Shown here one piece after another: positions 11,364 through 23,219 of a stretch of 64,000 nucleotides of DNA (positions within the stretch are counted from its first letter, which is position 1; every line of letters begins with the position of its first letter). The stretch covers positions 19,409,047 through 19,473,046 of the forward strand of contig CM067072.1 in the NCBI GenBank assembly GCA_033980235.1. The letters run 5' to 3'. This DNA is from Diadema setosum (taxonomy: Eukaryota; Echinodermata; Echinoidea; Diadematoida; Diadematidae). The notes under the pieces are model-generated. The model saw nothing but the letters and a program-made list of their open reading frames with translations. It searched no databases and was not told the DNA's origin. A program made the position numbers and the translations under genes.

Positions 11364-11851
11364 TACGTTAGAATATGAAATTTTGCATACATGTACTTTT
11401 TTTTCTATTCTCTTGTATAGGAAGTCGCTGGAAACGTCATAGATTGCCTGATTTTCTTGATCGATTATAATTTGTTGAAGTTTAGAATGATACCTTTCTT
11501 AAGAAAGTTTTCCTCAATCTTTAACCAATAATATTTTCTTATTTGCCAAGGGTTTTTTTTATTTTTTTAAAAAGAAGTTATCTTTAGCTTGGACTTCCCC
11601 TTACATTAGGTTTCAAACACAGACATGTAAATCCATCTATTTCAATGTTTGACGTTGTATCTCAGATTAGCAAAAGTTGTCGATTTCTACAGCCTGGATG
11701 CATTAGGATGCGTGCAGAAAATGCACAGAAATTGGTTAGGAAAAACATATAGCACTAATACTGAAGTAGTCATATGAGCGGTTGAATTGGCAGAAAGGGA
11801 TGGAACAAACTTTATGAACATCCCAGCTAGCAGACGGAGGTCAAAAAGACG

Positions 11852-12051
11852 NNNNNNNNNNNNNNNNNNNNNNNNNNNNNNNNNNNNNNNNNNNNNNNNN
11901 NNNNNNNNNNNNNNNNNNNNNNNNNNNNNNNNNNNNNNNNNNNNNNNNNNNNNNNNNNNNNNNNNNNNNNNNNNNNNNNNNNNNNNNNNNNNNNNNNNNN
12001 NNNNNNNNNNNNNNNNNNNNNNNNNNNNNNNNNNNNNNNNNNNNNNNNNNN
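11852..12051. other. Assembly gap (200 N)
   Basis: Exactly 200 N. Open frames running across it are meaningless. Confidence 1.
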
Positions 12052-13299
12052 CGGGACGCACGGTGGTATGGTGCGCTCAAAGAGGTTCTGTGCGCTTCTA
12101 GATTGACATTATGAAACTAAGAACACTAGAGGGCTCACTCCCGCTCACTTAATTGTTGACTCAAGACCCTCGATAGGCGTACAATACCAAATGCAAATCA
12201 TTATGTACAAAATAGAGTAATTTCAAATAAAATTCAACAGATACATGCATAACACAAATATATACAAGATTACTGGAGAACATGATTTCAACATATTAAC
12301 ATGAAACATATTTACACTTTGATGCAGATTTTTTTTTTTTAAACACTTTTAAGGAAAAGTTATTAGCGGTCCGGTCTGCGCGTTCTGCGAGTGGGGACAC
12401 TAATCATTTACTTATGGCATTCTTCCCGATGGAAGATAAACCTTGCCTCTTTTGATGCAACGGGATGAGTTGGCTCTCGATTCAGCCAAGAATCAATTTA
12501 TTGATTTAAAGAACGATTTTAAATACAGTGTACACTTTTCTAACATCACTGGAACGACAGTCGATACTGTTAATGCACAGAGAGATCACTGATTCATTTT
12601 CCTGCAACCCAAAACATGAATCATAGAAAGATCAGTAGTATACTAAGTAAGTCTAATTGGTGCAACACCGGGGCGAGAATCAAGTCTATAGATTACGAAA
12701 AGATCAGAAATATATTTTGGTGTAAAACTGGGGCGAGAATCCATTCTATAAGGCATTAGGAAAGGCAGAAATACATTTTGGTGCGACACGATGGGGCGAG
12801 GGTCAATACTGTAATGCACAGATATATATAGATCATTGATTATGGTGCAACACTAGGGCGAAATTCAATTCTATAAATCATAGAAAGATCAGAAATAAAT
12901 ATTTTTGCAACAACGAGGCGAGAATCAAGTCTATAGGGCATAGGAAGATTAGAAATATGTTTTTTGTGCGACACTGATGGGGCGAGAGTCAGGTCTATAG
13001 ATTATAGAAAGATCAGAAATACATTTGGGGGAAACACTTGGACGAGAATCAATTCCACAAGGCATAGGAAGATAGATCATAAATATAAATTTGGTGCGAC
13101 ACTGCAGGGGTGAGAGTCACTGTAATGTACAAAGAGGTCATTAATGTATTTTGGTGTGATTCTGGGGTGAGAATCAAGTCCATAGATTATGGAAAGATCG
13201 GAAGTACATTTTGTGCATGGAAACACAGGGACGAGAATCAATTCTATTTAAACAAGAAGAGCAAAAATATATTTTTGTGCGACACTGGAGTCAATACTG

Positions 13300-14315
13300 C
13301 CCCCGAGTGGCGAAAATTTACGAACGTTGCGACTTTTGGATTCGCCAACTTTTCTGACGACTTAAATATCGATGATTAGCAACAAAGAGCAACGTTTGAT
13401 CGAATGTTTGCGAAAGTGTTTACAAAAAGCAGTTTGCGACTATAGCGATCGTGAGCAAAAATGTTAGCGACTGTTCTTTTTTGTGTGTTTTTTTGTTCCG
13501 AAGATTAGCAACTGTTTGCCAATCCTCAACCACGATTTGTGAATGTTTTGGAACTTTTGCTAACTCCAGGAAAAGTATTAGGAGAATCTATGCATCCAAC
13601 CCTACACAAAAGGTGAGCAACTCTTCCCCAGCATTTCGATTCTTCTGAACGCCACTGAAGAATATTTTCGAGATGGATTTCCAGAATATGAAAATAAATT
13701 TCTGCCAGAAAAGGATGGATTTCCAAAATATGAAAATGAATTTCTGCCAGGAAAGATCAAACGTACTGCTGCCCTTGGAAGAATTGTTTTGCCGCGCTGC
13801 TGCATGCTACAACCAGGGAGGTGAGAATCACTTCCTTGCTACAACTATCTAATAGTGCAAATCAAGAAAAAGAAAGAAGAGGTTCAGCAGTAGCAGGAGG
13901 TTTAGGTCCATGGTAGCACCCTCTGGACTGGAGGGAGTTCCTGCTCGGCCGGGGCCTCGGCATGGACCTAAACCCGACACCGAGGGGGTTTTCGCCCTCC
14001 TTTTAGTTCCTTGTTTCTTCGGCATGGCGACCTAAATGCAAATTTCTCTTAATGGGTCGATTTTATTTAGAAATCATATGGCCAACTGTTTGCAAAGACT
14101 TACGACTGTTTTGCAAACGCTTGCAACTGTTTGCGGGAAAAAATAATTCGCAAAGAAATTGTGAACATTTCAAAATTTATCTGCGACAAGGAAAACTGTT
14201 CAGGAATTTTCTTGCAATATTTAACGCGCCTTTTACAACCTTTTAAATATACGAACCCTGGCAAAATCCCAAATTTGGTACATTCGCAAGCATTCGCCGC
14301 TCAGTTAAATACCCC
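13300..14315. mobile_element. 1,016-bp insertion within the 60-bp satellite
   Basis: Array sequence stops after 'gtcaatactg' (ending 13,299) and resumes at 'ctgtaatgtaaagagagatc' (from 14,316). Removing 13,300-14,315 and one CTG restores the array consensus 'caatactgtaatgtacagagagatc', so the insertion has an apparent 3-bp (CTG) duplication. The ends carry imperfect subterminal inverted repeats (GAGTGGCGAA near 13,305; its complement form TTCGCCGCTC near 14,294). The inside is rich in 'gcaactgtttgc' variants, holds a two-copy 48-bp direct duplication near 13,665-13,758 and a hairpin at 13,899-13,974. No transposase ORF. Confidence 0.65.
13899..13974. repeat. Hairpin with perfect 14-bp arms
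   Basis: GGTTTAGGTCCATG (13,899-13,912) and CATGGACCTAAACC (13,961-13,974) flank a GC-rich 48-nt loop. It lies inside the 1-kb insertion. Confidence 0.75.
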
Positions 14316-15169
14316 CTGTAATGTAAAGAGAGATCACTGATATATTTTGGTGCAAGACTGGGGCGAGAATCAACTTTGTAATGTACAGACAGATCACTGA
14401 TATATTTTAGTGCGGCACTGGGGCGAGAGTCATTACTGTAACGTACAGGGAGATTATTCATATATTTTTGTTCAACCCTGGTAAAGAATCAAGTCTTTAG
14501 ATTATAGAAAGATCAGATTTTTTTTTTTTTTTGGGGGGGGGGGGAAATACTGGGACGTGAGTCGAATTTATAAGGCATAGGAAGATAAAAAATACATTTT
14601 GGTGCCACGCTGGGGCGAGAATCAATACTTCACAGAGAGATTATTGATATATTTTGGTGCTAGACTGGGGCGAGAATCAAGTTTATAAATCATAAAAAAA
14701 GATAAGAAATGTATTCTGGTGCGACACTTGGGCGACAGTCAATACTGTAATGTGAAGGGAGATCATTGGTGTATTTTTGAGGAGAATCAAGTCTATGGGG
14801 CGTAGGAAGATGAGAAATACATTTTGCTGCGACACGAAGGGGGGGGGGGGGGTGGAGACAATACTGTAATGTACAAGGAAATCATGTATATCTATTGGTG
14901 TAACACTGGGGCGAGAATCAAGTCTATTTGGTGCGACACTGGGGCAAGAATAGATTCTGTAATGTACAGAGAGATCATTGATATATATTTCGTGTAAGAC
15001 TGAGGTGTGAATCAATTTATAAGACATTGAGAGATCCTTAATGTATATTTTGATGGAATACCGGGACGAAGATCAATATTCTCTTTAAGTTATAGTATAA
15101 ATATGCATAGGCCTATGTGATATAGGATAGGATCTCAATTTGATATAGGATCTCAATTTGTCCTCCGTA

Positions 15170-15690
15170 CAAGCGCGCCTGAACACTTCTGGTTTTTTTT
15201 TTATTCATTTATTGTTATTTTTTTTTAATTATTATTATTTGTGTGTCTTTGTTTGTTTGTTTGTTTGTTTGCTTGCTTTTTTTTTTTTGGGGGGGGGCAA
15301 AATCTCGATGGGGGCACATTAATGTGACCTCGTGAGATGCTCGGTGAGGGGGGCACCCCCCCCCCCCTCCCACGATAGAGACTTTTTTTTAAAACAGAGT
15401 ACAAAAGTCACGTTTATAGAGCATATATTTCAAAAGCAAATTTCTAGGAATTAAACATAGTAAAAAAAAAAAATGGTGCGAAGGACTATGATTATAACAT
15501 ACGGGGGACATTTATGTGACGGTGTAAGACCCTCGGCGAGAGAGCGAAGCGACCGAGCGGAGGAGGGTGTGGGGAAACAAAAAAAGATTTTAGTAAAAAA
15601 CAGAGTATAAAAGTCGCAATAGAGCATTTTAAATCAAATTTCTATGGAATTAAAAAAAATCACTGCGAAGGACTATGATCATAACTTTTG
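15170..15690. repeat. Degenerate two-copy repeat
   Basis: 'aaaacagagtacaaaagtc..atagagcat' (about 15,392) recurs as 'aaaacagagtataaaagtcgc.atagagcat' (about 15,597). Each copy is near a 'gtgacctcgtgagatgctcggtgagggggg'-like block, and a 'gagcgaagcgaccgagcgg' motif lies at 15,541. No gene. Confidence 0.5.
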
Positions 15691-15929
15691 AAAACTATTC
15701 ATTTCATGTATACATTAAAAGCTTAAAAGTAATCGCATTGTTCGAGCAATGAAACTTATTTTATATTGCTAGAAAGTATAGAAGAGAAGGAAAAATGAAA
15801 GGTTTACTAAAGGTATGTTTCAGGGGGCATACTGGAGGACGCGAGCTTCTATCTATCATATTCACTGAATTTATTCGGAAGTAGATATTAGTGTAGGGCC
15901 TATTGATATAATAATGTATATTCTCACAT

Positions 15930-16940
15930 TCAAATTTATTGTTTGCCTCTAAAGTTATTAAAAATTGATGAGTTGTTTTTATTCAACTTAGGTCAATTTA
16001 TGTACATGGATAGCAGTTTACTTCTATCTATTTTTGATCCAATGTTCCTAAAAAACCAATCATTCCATAATTATCCAACTCGACACTCAAATGAATTTCA
16101 CTTACCACTTTTCGAACAATTTTAGCCAAAAATTTACTTATTTGCACTGGTCCAAATTTCTGGAATTCTTTGAATCATGATATAAAAACTGCTCCTTCTT
16201 ACTCGTTTAAAAGGATTTTTTTTTTCTTTTCCAATTCTACAATGACAACTGCTATGAATCGGATTAGTTTATAAGCTTAGAGGAGACCTCCGGATGATTA
16301 AGGATGATGAAGGTTAACTTATAAGCAAGTGGTAATGTAATGGAATTACACTGCTACATTTCTGAACATGTGAGGCTCACACGTCATCAACAATGTTCAG
16401 TGTAATTTGTTTAAGATTTTTCAGAGTATCTCTCTGCTCAAGGACCACGATAAATTCCATAAAAAGCTATACATGGAGCTGTCGGTTTATGTGCTACATG
16501 ATGTGAAATTATGAAACTCATCTGGAATGCCCCTTTAATTTGATACACTCTTTCAACCGTATCCTCCTCAGTTTAGTTATGTCATGTTGTTGTGTCTTTG
16601 TTGTTTGTTTCATTTTGTCTTTTTTTCTGTATTATGTATTATGTACTTGTAATTGCAATAAGTATTTTGAAGATATTTTAGAGTGGTCCACAATCTACAA
16701 GCAATGCTTTTTAGTGGACCTCTCAGTTCTCATTTTTTTAACCTTTCAAACATAACTTTGTAATTCCAGTATGTGTGCATATCTTTGTATGTTTGTTGAT
16801 TACCATTGATTGTCATACTTTGTAATATATATATATATGCTTATGATTGCATTTTTGATCTACTTTGTGTTATGTTTTGTTGAAAGAAAAAAAATGAAAA
16901 TGAAAATGAGAATGAAATAAATAAATGAATAAATGAATAA
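15930..16940 (+). mobile_element. CR1/L2-type LINE, 3' fragment
   Basis: 15,943-16,125 encodes a peptide containing LGQFMYM and NYPTRHSNEFHLPL, which matches the C-terminal segment of the LINE at 19,540-21,255 (QFMYKL, KYPTRHSNEFHLPL). A 3' UTR follows, ending in a repetitive A-rich tail (gaaaatgaaaatgagaatgaaataaataaatgaataa) at 16,888-16,940. Heavily 5'-truncated and dead. Confidence 0.7.
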
Positions 16941-16949
16941 TCTGCATTG

Positions 16950-17720
16950 CTGCTTTCATTGTCGCCTGTAGCCTGCTGGCTGATTACAGTCATCACTTGG
17001 TCATGGTTGTGATAACAGTTTCTTTACAAGCTAGTCCCGCAGTTGATGAGTTCTTCTTCGAGATGTCAACTCTGTATGCTTTAGATATATGGGAGAATTG
17101 GACATTTGTGTGTTTGTTTGTCCGTTTTGTCTTGCTTTGTTTGTTTGTTTGTTTTTTTCATCGTCGAACCTCCGTTAATCGCTATCTCTGTTACTGTCCT
17201 TGCCTCCAGTCGTGTCGTCAGGTCAGTCTTTTAACTTGAAGCGTCGCTGTCTCAGTCAGTCTCGTTTCTTGTCTGTTTATATGTTTGTTGTTCTCTGTAT
17301 GCATTTTCCTTTCTTCGTCTGACTCTTTGTGGGCTCGGAACTGGACTTCTCGTCGGGATAGGCAGGGCGGGGCTGGATTGGATGTCGTCTTTTGTCAAAC
17401 AGGATTTGGCCGTTCAATGTGTGACATCGCGCACTTCTATCCACTCATAAAGATTGTGATTCCTCAGATAAAGCTGCGTCCAGAGTCGACCTAATAATTC
17501 ATTAATTTTTATTGCCTCCAACGAACTATTTTCATCAGAGGAAAACCATTACAGCCACCAGCGTATCTATCTGAAATCAGCTGGGTATGAAATTTCCAAA
17601 GTGTGAAAAGAAAATTAAAGTAGTTTAAAGCAGACACGGCTTAATAATGAAAGCAAGACACTACTTAACATAACAATGTCGGAATTTCGGAGCTTGGGCG
17701 TTTGTTCCATGTTCATCGTG
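16950..17720. other. Non-coding stretch
   Basis: No gene or clear repeat recognised. The open frames here are short and lack codon structure or domain signals. Confidence 0.4.
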
Positions 17721-17729
17721 TCACTGCCG

Positions 17730-19080
17730 GCAACCAGAGATAGCCTGGTGAGAGCCGAAAATTTTTGTATTTCAGCTTACAAAACATGGAATTCTTGTCA
17801 TTTTTTGCTTACCAAATCTTACAATTCTAATCAAGATATAGTGACGGCCTGATAGATAACGATTTATACCAAAAAAGTGAGGACTTTAAAAAATACTCTA
17901 AATTAGTACGCGCGAGTGAGCTGAAATTTGTATATGTCCTCGTCATCATCACGTATTGTTCTTATCTTTTTTTATATAAATTTTGGCGAGCGAGCGCAGC
18001 GAGCGAGCCGAAAATTTTTCTATTTCAGCTTACAAAACATGGAATTCTTGTCATTTTTTGCTTATTAAATCTCACAATTATAGTGACGACCTTATTGATA
18101 ACGATTTATAACAAAGTGAGGACTTGAAAAAATACTCCAAATTAGTACGAGCGAGTGAGCCGAAATTTGTATATTTATGCGCCATCATTACGTTTTTTTC
18201 TTATCTTTTTTTTTTTGCGCCCCCCTCCCCCGTATGTTCGAAACTGTTGGCATCCTCATTTGAAAAAATCGGCGATCGCTTCAGAACGAATGAAATTGCA
18301 GTCGCTGCTCCGTGTAACATTTTTCCTGCTAAATATAAAATGACATGAGTGAACACAATAGACATTATCATTTTGTCCGCGTCATCGTCACGTTTTGTTC
18401 TTATCTTCTCCTTTTTTATACAAATTTTGGCGAGCGAGCGCAGCGAGCGAGCCGAAAATTTTTGTATTTCAGCTTACAAATCATGAAACTCTTGTCAATT
18501 TTTGCTTATTAAGTCTTACAATTCTAATCAAGATATAGTGACGGCCTTATAGATAACGATTTATACCAACAAACCGAGGACTTGAAAAAATACTCTAAAT
18601 TAGTACGAGCGAGTGAGCCGAAATTTGTATATTCCCGCGTCATCATTACGTCTTGTTATTATCTTGTTTGATTCGGGTTTTTTTGCGCCCCCCCCCCCCC
18701 CCGTATGTTCGAAACCGTTGGCGCCTTCTTTTGATCCAATTGGCGATCGCTTCAGAACGAAAGAAATATTGCAGCCGCTGCTCCGTGAAACATTTTGCCT
18801 GCTAAATATAAAATTACATGTGTGAACACAATAGACACTGTCATTTTGTCACCATCATGTTTTGTTCTTACCTTCTTTTTTATATACATTTTGGCGAGCG
18901 AGCCGAAAATTTTTGTATTTCTGCTCACAGAACATGGAATTTTAAAATAAACATTGTCATTTTGTCCGCGTCATCAACATGTCTAGTTTTTATCTTGTTT
19001 GATTTGGTTTTTCATGGAATTTTAAAATAAACATTGTCATTTTGTCCGCGTCATCAACATGTTTAGTTTTTATCTTGTTT
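17730..19080. repeat. Tandem array, ~445-bp unit, with the same GCGAGCGA core
   Basis: Units begin at about 17,985, 18,430 and 18,893 with 'gcgagcgagcgcagcgagcgagccgaaaattttt'. They continue 'tatttcagcttacaaaacatgg', 'gataacgatttata', 'gagtgagccgaaatttgtatat', a C-run, 'gtatgttcgaaac.gttgg' and 'tcattttgtccgcgtcat'. Partial units lie at 17,740-17,985 and after 18,893. An additional ~70-bp direct repeat (aattttaaaataaacattgtcattttgtccgcg) is at 18,940-19,080. Confidence 0.85.
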
Positions 19081-19095
19081 GATTTTTTTTTCTGC

Positions 19096-19257
19096 CCCCC
19101 CCCCCCCCCCCCCCACCATTCTCCCTCCCCCCCTTCCGGGCGAGTTTTTTTTTTTTTTTCCTTCTTCTTCTTCGTTTTTTTTTTTTTTGCGCCCCCAAGG
19201 AGTGGCGCCCGGGGCACGTGCCCCCCTTGCCCCCCCCCCCCCCCCCAGATACGCCAC
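19096..19257 (-). repeat. G-rich transposon end, CAGTGGCGTATCTGGGG type
   Basis: Read on the minus strand the segment starts CAGTGGCGTATCTGGGGGG, followed by long G-runs and 'cacgtgccccgggcgccact'. Such CAGTGGCGKATC ends are common on hAT-like elements, so this may be a solitary terminus. Assignment to hAT is an inference. Confidence 0.4.
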
Positions 19258-19373
19258 TGATACTGTAGTACACGCCGTTGCAGGCACGCTGAGTTTAATA
19301 TGCATATCGAGAGAATCTGGACTTTCCGCAGCCTGCGTAATGAATATTCATGAATAATCTCTTGCTTGCCTAC

Positions 19374-19374
19374 G

Positions 19375-19405
<31 letters not shown>

Positions 19406-19441
19406 CAAAACAAAACAAAACAAAACAAAACAAAACAAAAA
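19374..19441. repeat. (AAAAC)n microsatellite
   Basis: About 13 copies of the pentamer. Confidence 0.95.
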
Positions 19442-19539
19442 GGCGCTTCCGGAGCCGTCGATCCTATCTGGGTTTTGCTAATAAATATTTGCTGATATTA
19501 TTGATGATAAGGAAATAACAAATGATAAGGAAATCTGCG

Positions 19540-21255
19540 CTGTTTGCTGATGCATTTAACCTTTATTTCTCTCAGATTGCTGTGACTTGATCTTGCCAGT
19601 AAAATTCCTACATCTCAAAAGAAATTTTATAAATTTCCTCAATCACCCGATTTGAATTCATTATTTTTTTGATCCGATTATTAGTTATGAGGTAAAAGAT
19701 ATAATTATGAGTTTGGAAAGTAAAAGAAGTTCGTCGGGATCTGATTGTAACAATAATGTTATTTTGAAAAATATAAATGAGAATATTGTTGAATATGAAT
19801 TATCTTTAATTTGTCATTAAGTAATGGTGTTGTTCCGTTACGAATGAAAATTGTCAAAGTAATCCCAATATTTAAAAAAGGTAACAAAGAAGATATTTCT
19901 AATTCTATACCTATTTCATTGTTGTCATCGTTTTCAAAATTGTTAGAAAAAGTTATTTATTCAAGACTCGTTACATTTCTTAAGTTTTTATCATATCATT
20001 TCTGATTCACAATTCGGTTTCCGCAAAGGACATAGCACTTCTCAAGCAATTCTCTCCTTTATTGAAAAAGTAGCCAAAGCAGTAGATGGGGCTCATCACA
20101 CAGTGGGTGTCTTCCTGGACCTCTCCAAGGCCTTCGATACCATTGATCATAAAATATTACTTCATAAATTATGTCACTATGGTATTTTTTGGTAGGGCCT
20201 TGGAGTGGTTCAGGAGCTACCTTACAGATCGCAAACAGTACGTTTCTTTGTCTGGTCAAAACTCCTGCACCCAATCTGTCAACTGTGGTGTTCCTCAGGG
20301 TAGTCTACTGGCACCTCTTTTGTTCATTTTGTTCATAAATGATATAACAAATGCTTCTAATATTTTATCTTTTGTATTGTTTGCTGATGACTCAAATGTT
20401 TTTCTTTCTCATTCAGATCCTCACATTCTGGTGGATTTGTTAAATTCTGCATTAAAAAAAATTGTTACGTTGGATACGGTCAAATAAGTTGTCTTTAAAT
20501 CTTGTTTAAACTAAATGTATGTTATTTAGTAATACTTTGAATAGTCTCCCTAATAATATAAAAATAGATGATAGATGAAGTTTCATCAATGAAGTTTTTA
20601 AGTTTGGTTATTGATGATAAACTCTCTTAGAAGTCACATATTTATAGTGTTTGTCACACAATATCTCGAAATATTGGTTATTAATAGAGTTAAAATATCA
20701 TTTTCCCACTCCCACCTTTTTAATGTTATATTCAGCTCTAATTTTACCTTATCTTAATTATGGTATTATAGCTTGGGGGAACACTCATCCAACTTATCAC
20801 GACAGACTGCCCGTCTCCAGAAGAAAAAGCCCTTCGAATGATTTGTCATGTATCTTGGAGAGCTCACACCGATGTTTTATTTTCTGAAAACAAAATTTAA
20901 AAGATACCCGACATTTATCATTATTGTCTTGGCCAATTTATGTACAAACTCAGTAATAATTTGTTGCCGTCTGTTTTCACCAGCATTGTTTGCGAGAAAC
21001 CGCTTCTTCCATAAATATCCGACTCGTCACTCCAATGAATTCCATCTGCCTTTAACTAAGACTGTTTTTACACAATCTATATGTACATTTCCTGGACGTA
21101 AATACCGTTTGTAAAATAATCGTTTGGGGCCTATTCCCAACAAGCCTGAAAGGCTTTAATTGGTCCCCACAATGAATATGTTTATACTATGACTTGAAAT
21201 GTAATGATTGTCGTTTTTAATGTGGAAATAAATGAAATGAAATGAAATGAAATAT
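19540..21255 (+). pseudogene. CR1/L2-group non-LTR retrotransposon, reverse-transcriptase remnant
   Basis: Broken frames together give an RT domain in the correct order. They include ISYEVKDIIMSLESKRSSSG (about 19,680), MKIVKVIPIFKKGNKEDISN (about 19,845), [14 protein letters not shown] (about 20,010), [18 protein letters not shown] (about 20,110), VPQGSLLAPLLFILFINDI (about 20,290) and the catalytic-box form LFADDSN (about 20,377). The C-terminal part (YGIIAWGNTHP; KYPTRHSNEFHLPL) and a 3' tail of (TGAAA)n at 21,225-21,255 follow. At least four frameshifts or stops interrupt the frame, and no endonuclease domain is visible upstream, so the copy is 5'-truncated and inactive. The microsatellite-like tail and RT motifs favour the CR1/L2 group over L1 or RTE. 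Confidence 0.85.
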
Positions 21256-21567
21256 TGGAATAACCTCTGTAACAGTTTAAAGGCGTCCTCAAATTTAAGT
21301 TCTTTTAAGAGTAATCTGGAGAAAAAATTTTGAACAGTTACAAGAATCTATCTAAATATCATTATGAAAATTAATATATATCAGCTTTACGAAATCGTTA
21401 AATTGTGTTGATCCTTTAATGGTTGTGAAGGATTGGAAAATCCAACTTTATATTCTGTTAAAATCACGGCTAAGCGGCTCCATCCATTCACTACCTCTCG
21501 TCTTGTTATAGTCTTCTTCTATCCTTTTTCGTCTTTTATCTTCACTCCACATAATAAGTTTCTCTCT

Positions 21568-21570
<3 letters not shown>

Positions 21571-21624
<54 letters not shown>
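21571..21624. repeat. (AC)n microsatellite
   Basis: 54 bp of AC followed by a short TC run. Confidence 0.95.
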
Positions 21625-21626
<2 letters not shown>

Positions 21627-21659
21627 TCTCTCTCTCTCTTTCCTCTCTCTTCCGGCATG

Positions 21660-22637
21660 ACAGCGACTTAGTGTAGGGATTTGTTCAGGATGTTTGTATC
21701 GGATTAGTTAGGACAGGTATAGGTCTTTTTGTCTTTGTTTCTTCCACTTTTTATGTATATCACTCAATCGATCATATAATTTGTTGTATTACGTGTGGGG
21801 GAATGCACACTACAAGCACTGCTTTTGAGCATTCCTCCCCCATTTCCAGCATTTCCGTATACTTACAATATTTTGTAAACTTATCCTTTATTTTGTATTA
21901 TAATGAAATCTATGTATTCCATTTCTGTAATATATCTATACGTTTCTGTTGGAAATGGAAAAAAAATGAATGTATGAATATGTACATTAAAATACGTGCT
22001 TAGGCTATTGTGGATGTCGTAGGAATATGTTAGAAAAAAAAGAAAAACACGTTATTTCTTCATTTTATTTTGTTAAATAATCTTAATGACAGACCTATGT
22101 TTTCGTTTTGATGTGGGGAATTGAATGAGTTATATATTATATCCTCGTACTTAAAAGCGAGCGAACGAACTGAATGAGCTAAATAGCACAGGTGTTGCAA
22201 GGTTGGAGTCGTTCTCGAGCACACAGCTCTGTAGACTACTTGTTGAGGGAGCTGGAGTTGAGTCGTCGCCTTTGAATGGTGTAGCAATGTGTATAGACAG
22301 TCTATAAAAGATGGATGACAGTGACAATCCATGTAATTTTGAGAGCCTTTGCTATGATTTGAGGGTAGGACTATATAATATATGCCATAGAAAATATCCT
22401 GAAGGATGTGCCCCCCCCCCAAAAAAAAAAGGTTCATTGAAAGACAGCCCTTTCTTTCAAGGTGGAAGAAGGTGTATACTGCACAGGCCCTGACAAGACG
22501 GGATCGGGACGATCGGGGCGGTCTCCAGGAACAAGAACAAATCATGATTGAAATAAAGCTTCGGGATAGTGCAAAGAAAGAACATGATAATATTGTATCT
22601 ATAAGTCTATAAGAGAATGTTTGAAGTGGAAATGAAA
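21660..22637. other. Non-coding stretch, possible LINE 3' UTR
   Basis: No gene supported. 21,860-21,985 ends 'gttggaaatggaaaaaaaatgaatgtatgaatatg', similar to the tail at 16,880, so it may be another LINE 3' end. A 161-residue open frame on the minus strand (22,060-22,545) has no recognisable domain. Confidence 0.35.
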
Positions 22638-22806
22638 TGCCGAAATTAATACAATCACATTTCTGCTTCTTCCATTTTTTTTTTTTTGGTCAAATTCCAG
22701 GTTGTGGGTGGGGGGGGGGATGATTGTACACGCCACCTCCCTCCATTTCTGGGTGGGGGGGGGGGGGATGGATGCATTCCCCCATCCCCCCGGAATTTAC
22801 GCCCAT
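22638..22806. repeat. G/C-run repeat family, copy 2
   Basis: 'atgccgaaattaatacaatcacatttctgcttc' to 'ggaatttacgcccatgg'. Same block order as 11,208-11,363, with differently sized G-runs. Confidence 0.7.
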
Positions 22807-23007
22807 GGTCAGTTGCCATTTCTCCCCATGAAAACATGGGAGGGAGGCAACATATCATTTTGCCCCAAAATATTTCCCGAGTTGGGAACAATTTTCTACT
22901 TTTTTGGACAGAAAAATGTCACCCAAAATGTGCACCAGACCGTTGAATTTCAATTCTGAAAATGCAAATCTCCCTGACGTGGGAGGTTGATGCCCCCTCC
23001 CCGAGGT

Positions 23008-23009
<2 letters not shown>

Positions 23010-23067
<58 letters not shown>

Positions 23068-23081
23068 ATATAAACATACAC

Positions 23082-23112
<31 letters not shown>

Positions 23113-23137
23113 AACACTTTGGATACAGCTTTATCAA

Positions 23138-23213
<76 letters not shown>
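23010..23213. repeat. (TA)n and (TG)n compound microsatellite
   Basis: Two TA tracts separated by about 35 bp, the second running directly into TG repeats. Confidence 0.95.
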
Positions 23214-23215
<2 letters not shown>

Positions 23216-23219
23216 ACAT

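Larger units (their letters stand above)
12600..15060. repeat. Satellite array, 60-62-bp unit, interrupted at 13,300-14,315
   Basis: The unit reads 'ggtgcaacactggggcgagaatcaagtctatagattatagaaagatcagaaatatattt', with alternating 'caatactgtaatgtacagagagatcac' variants. Starts are near 12,659, 12,719, 12,780, 12,845, 12,904, 12,964, 13,026, 13,094, 13,152, 13,212, 13,277 and again from 14,349. The right half is more diverged and includes a T/G-run at 14,518-14,544. Confidence 0.9.

Noticed and set aside
11687..12101. Open frames of 79-124 residues
   Set aside because: They run through 200 N and consist mainly of unknown residues.
22060..22545. 161-residue minus-strand open frame
   Set aside because: No recognisable domain, spans a poly-A/C run, no splice or start context support.
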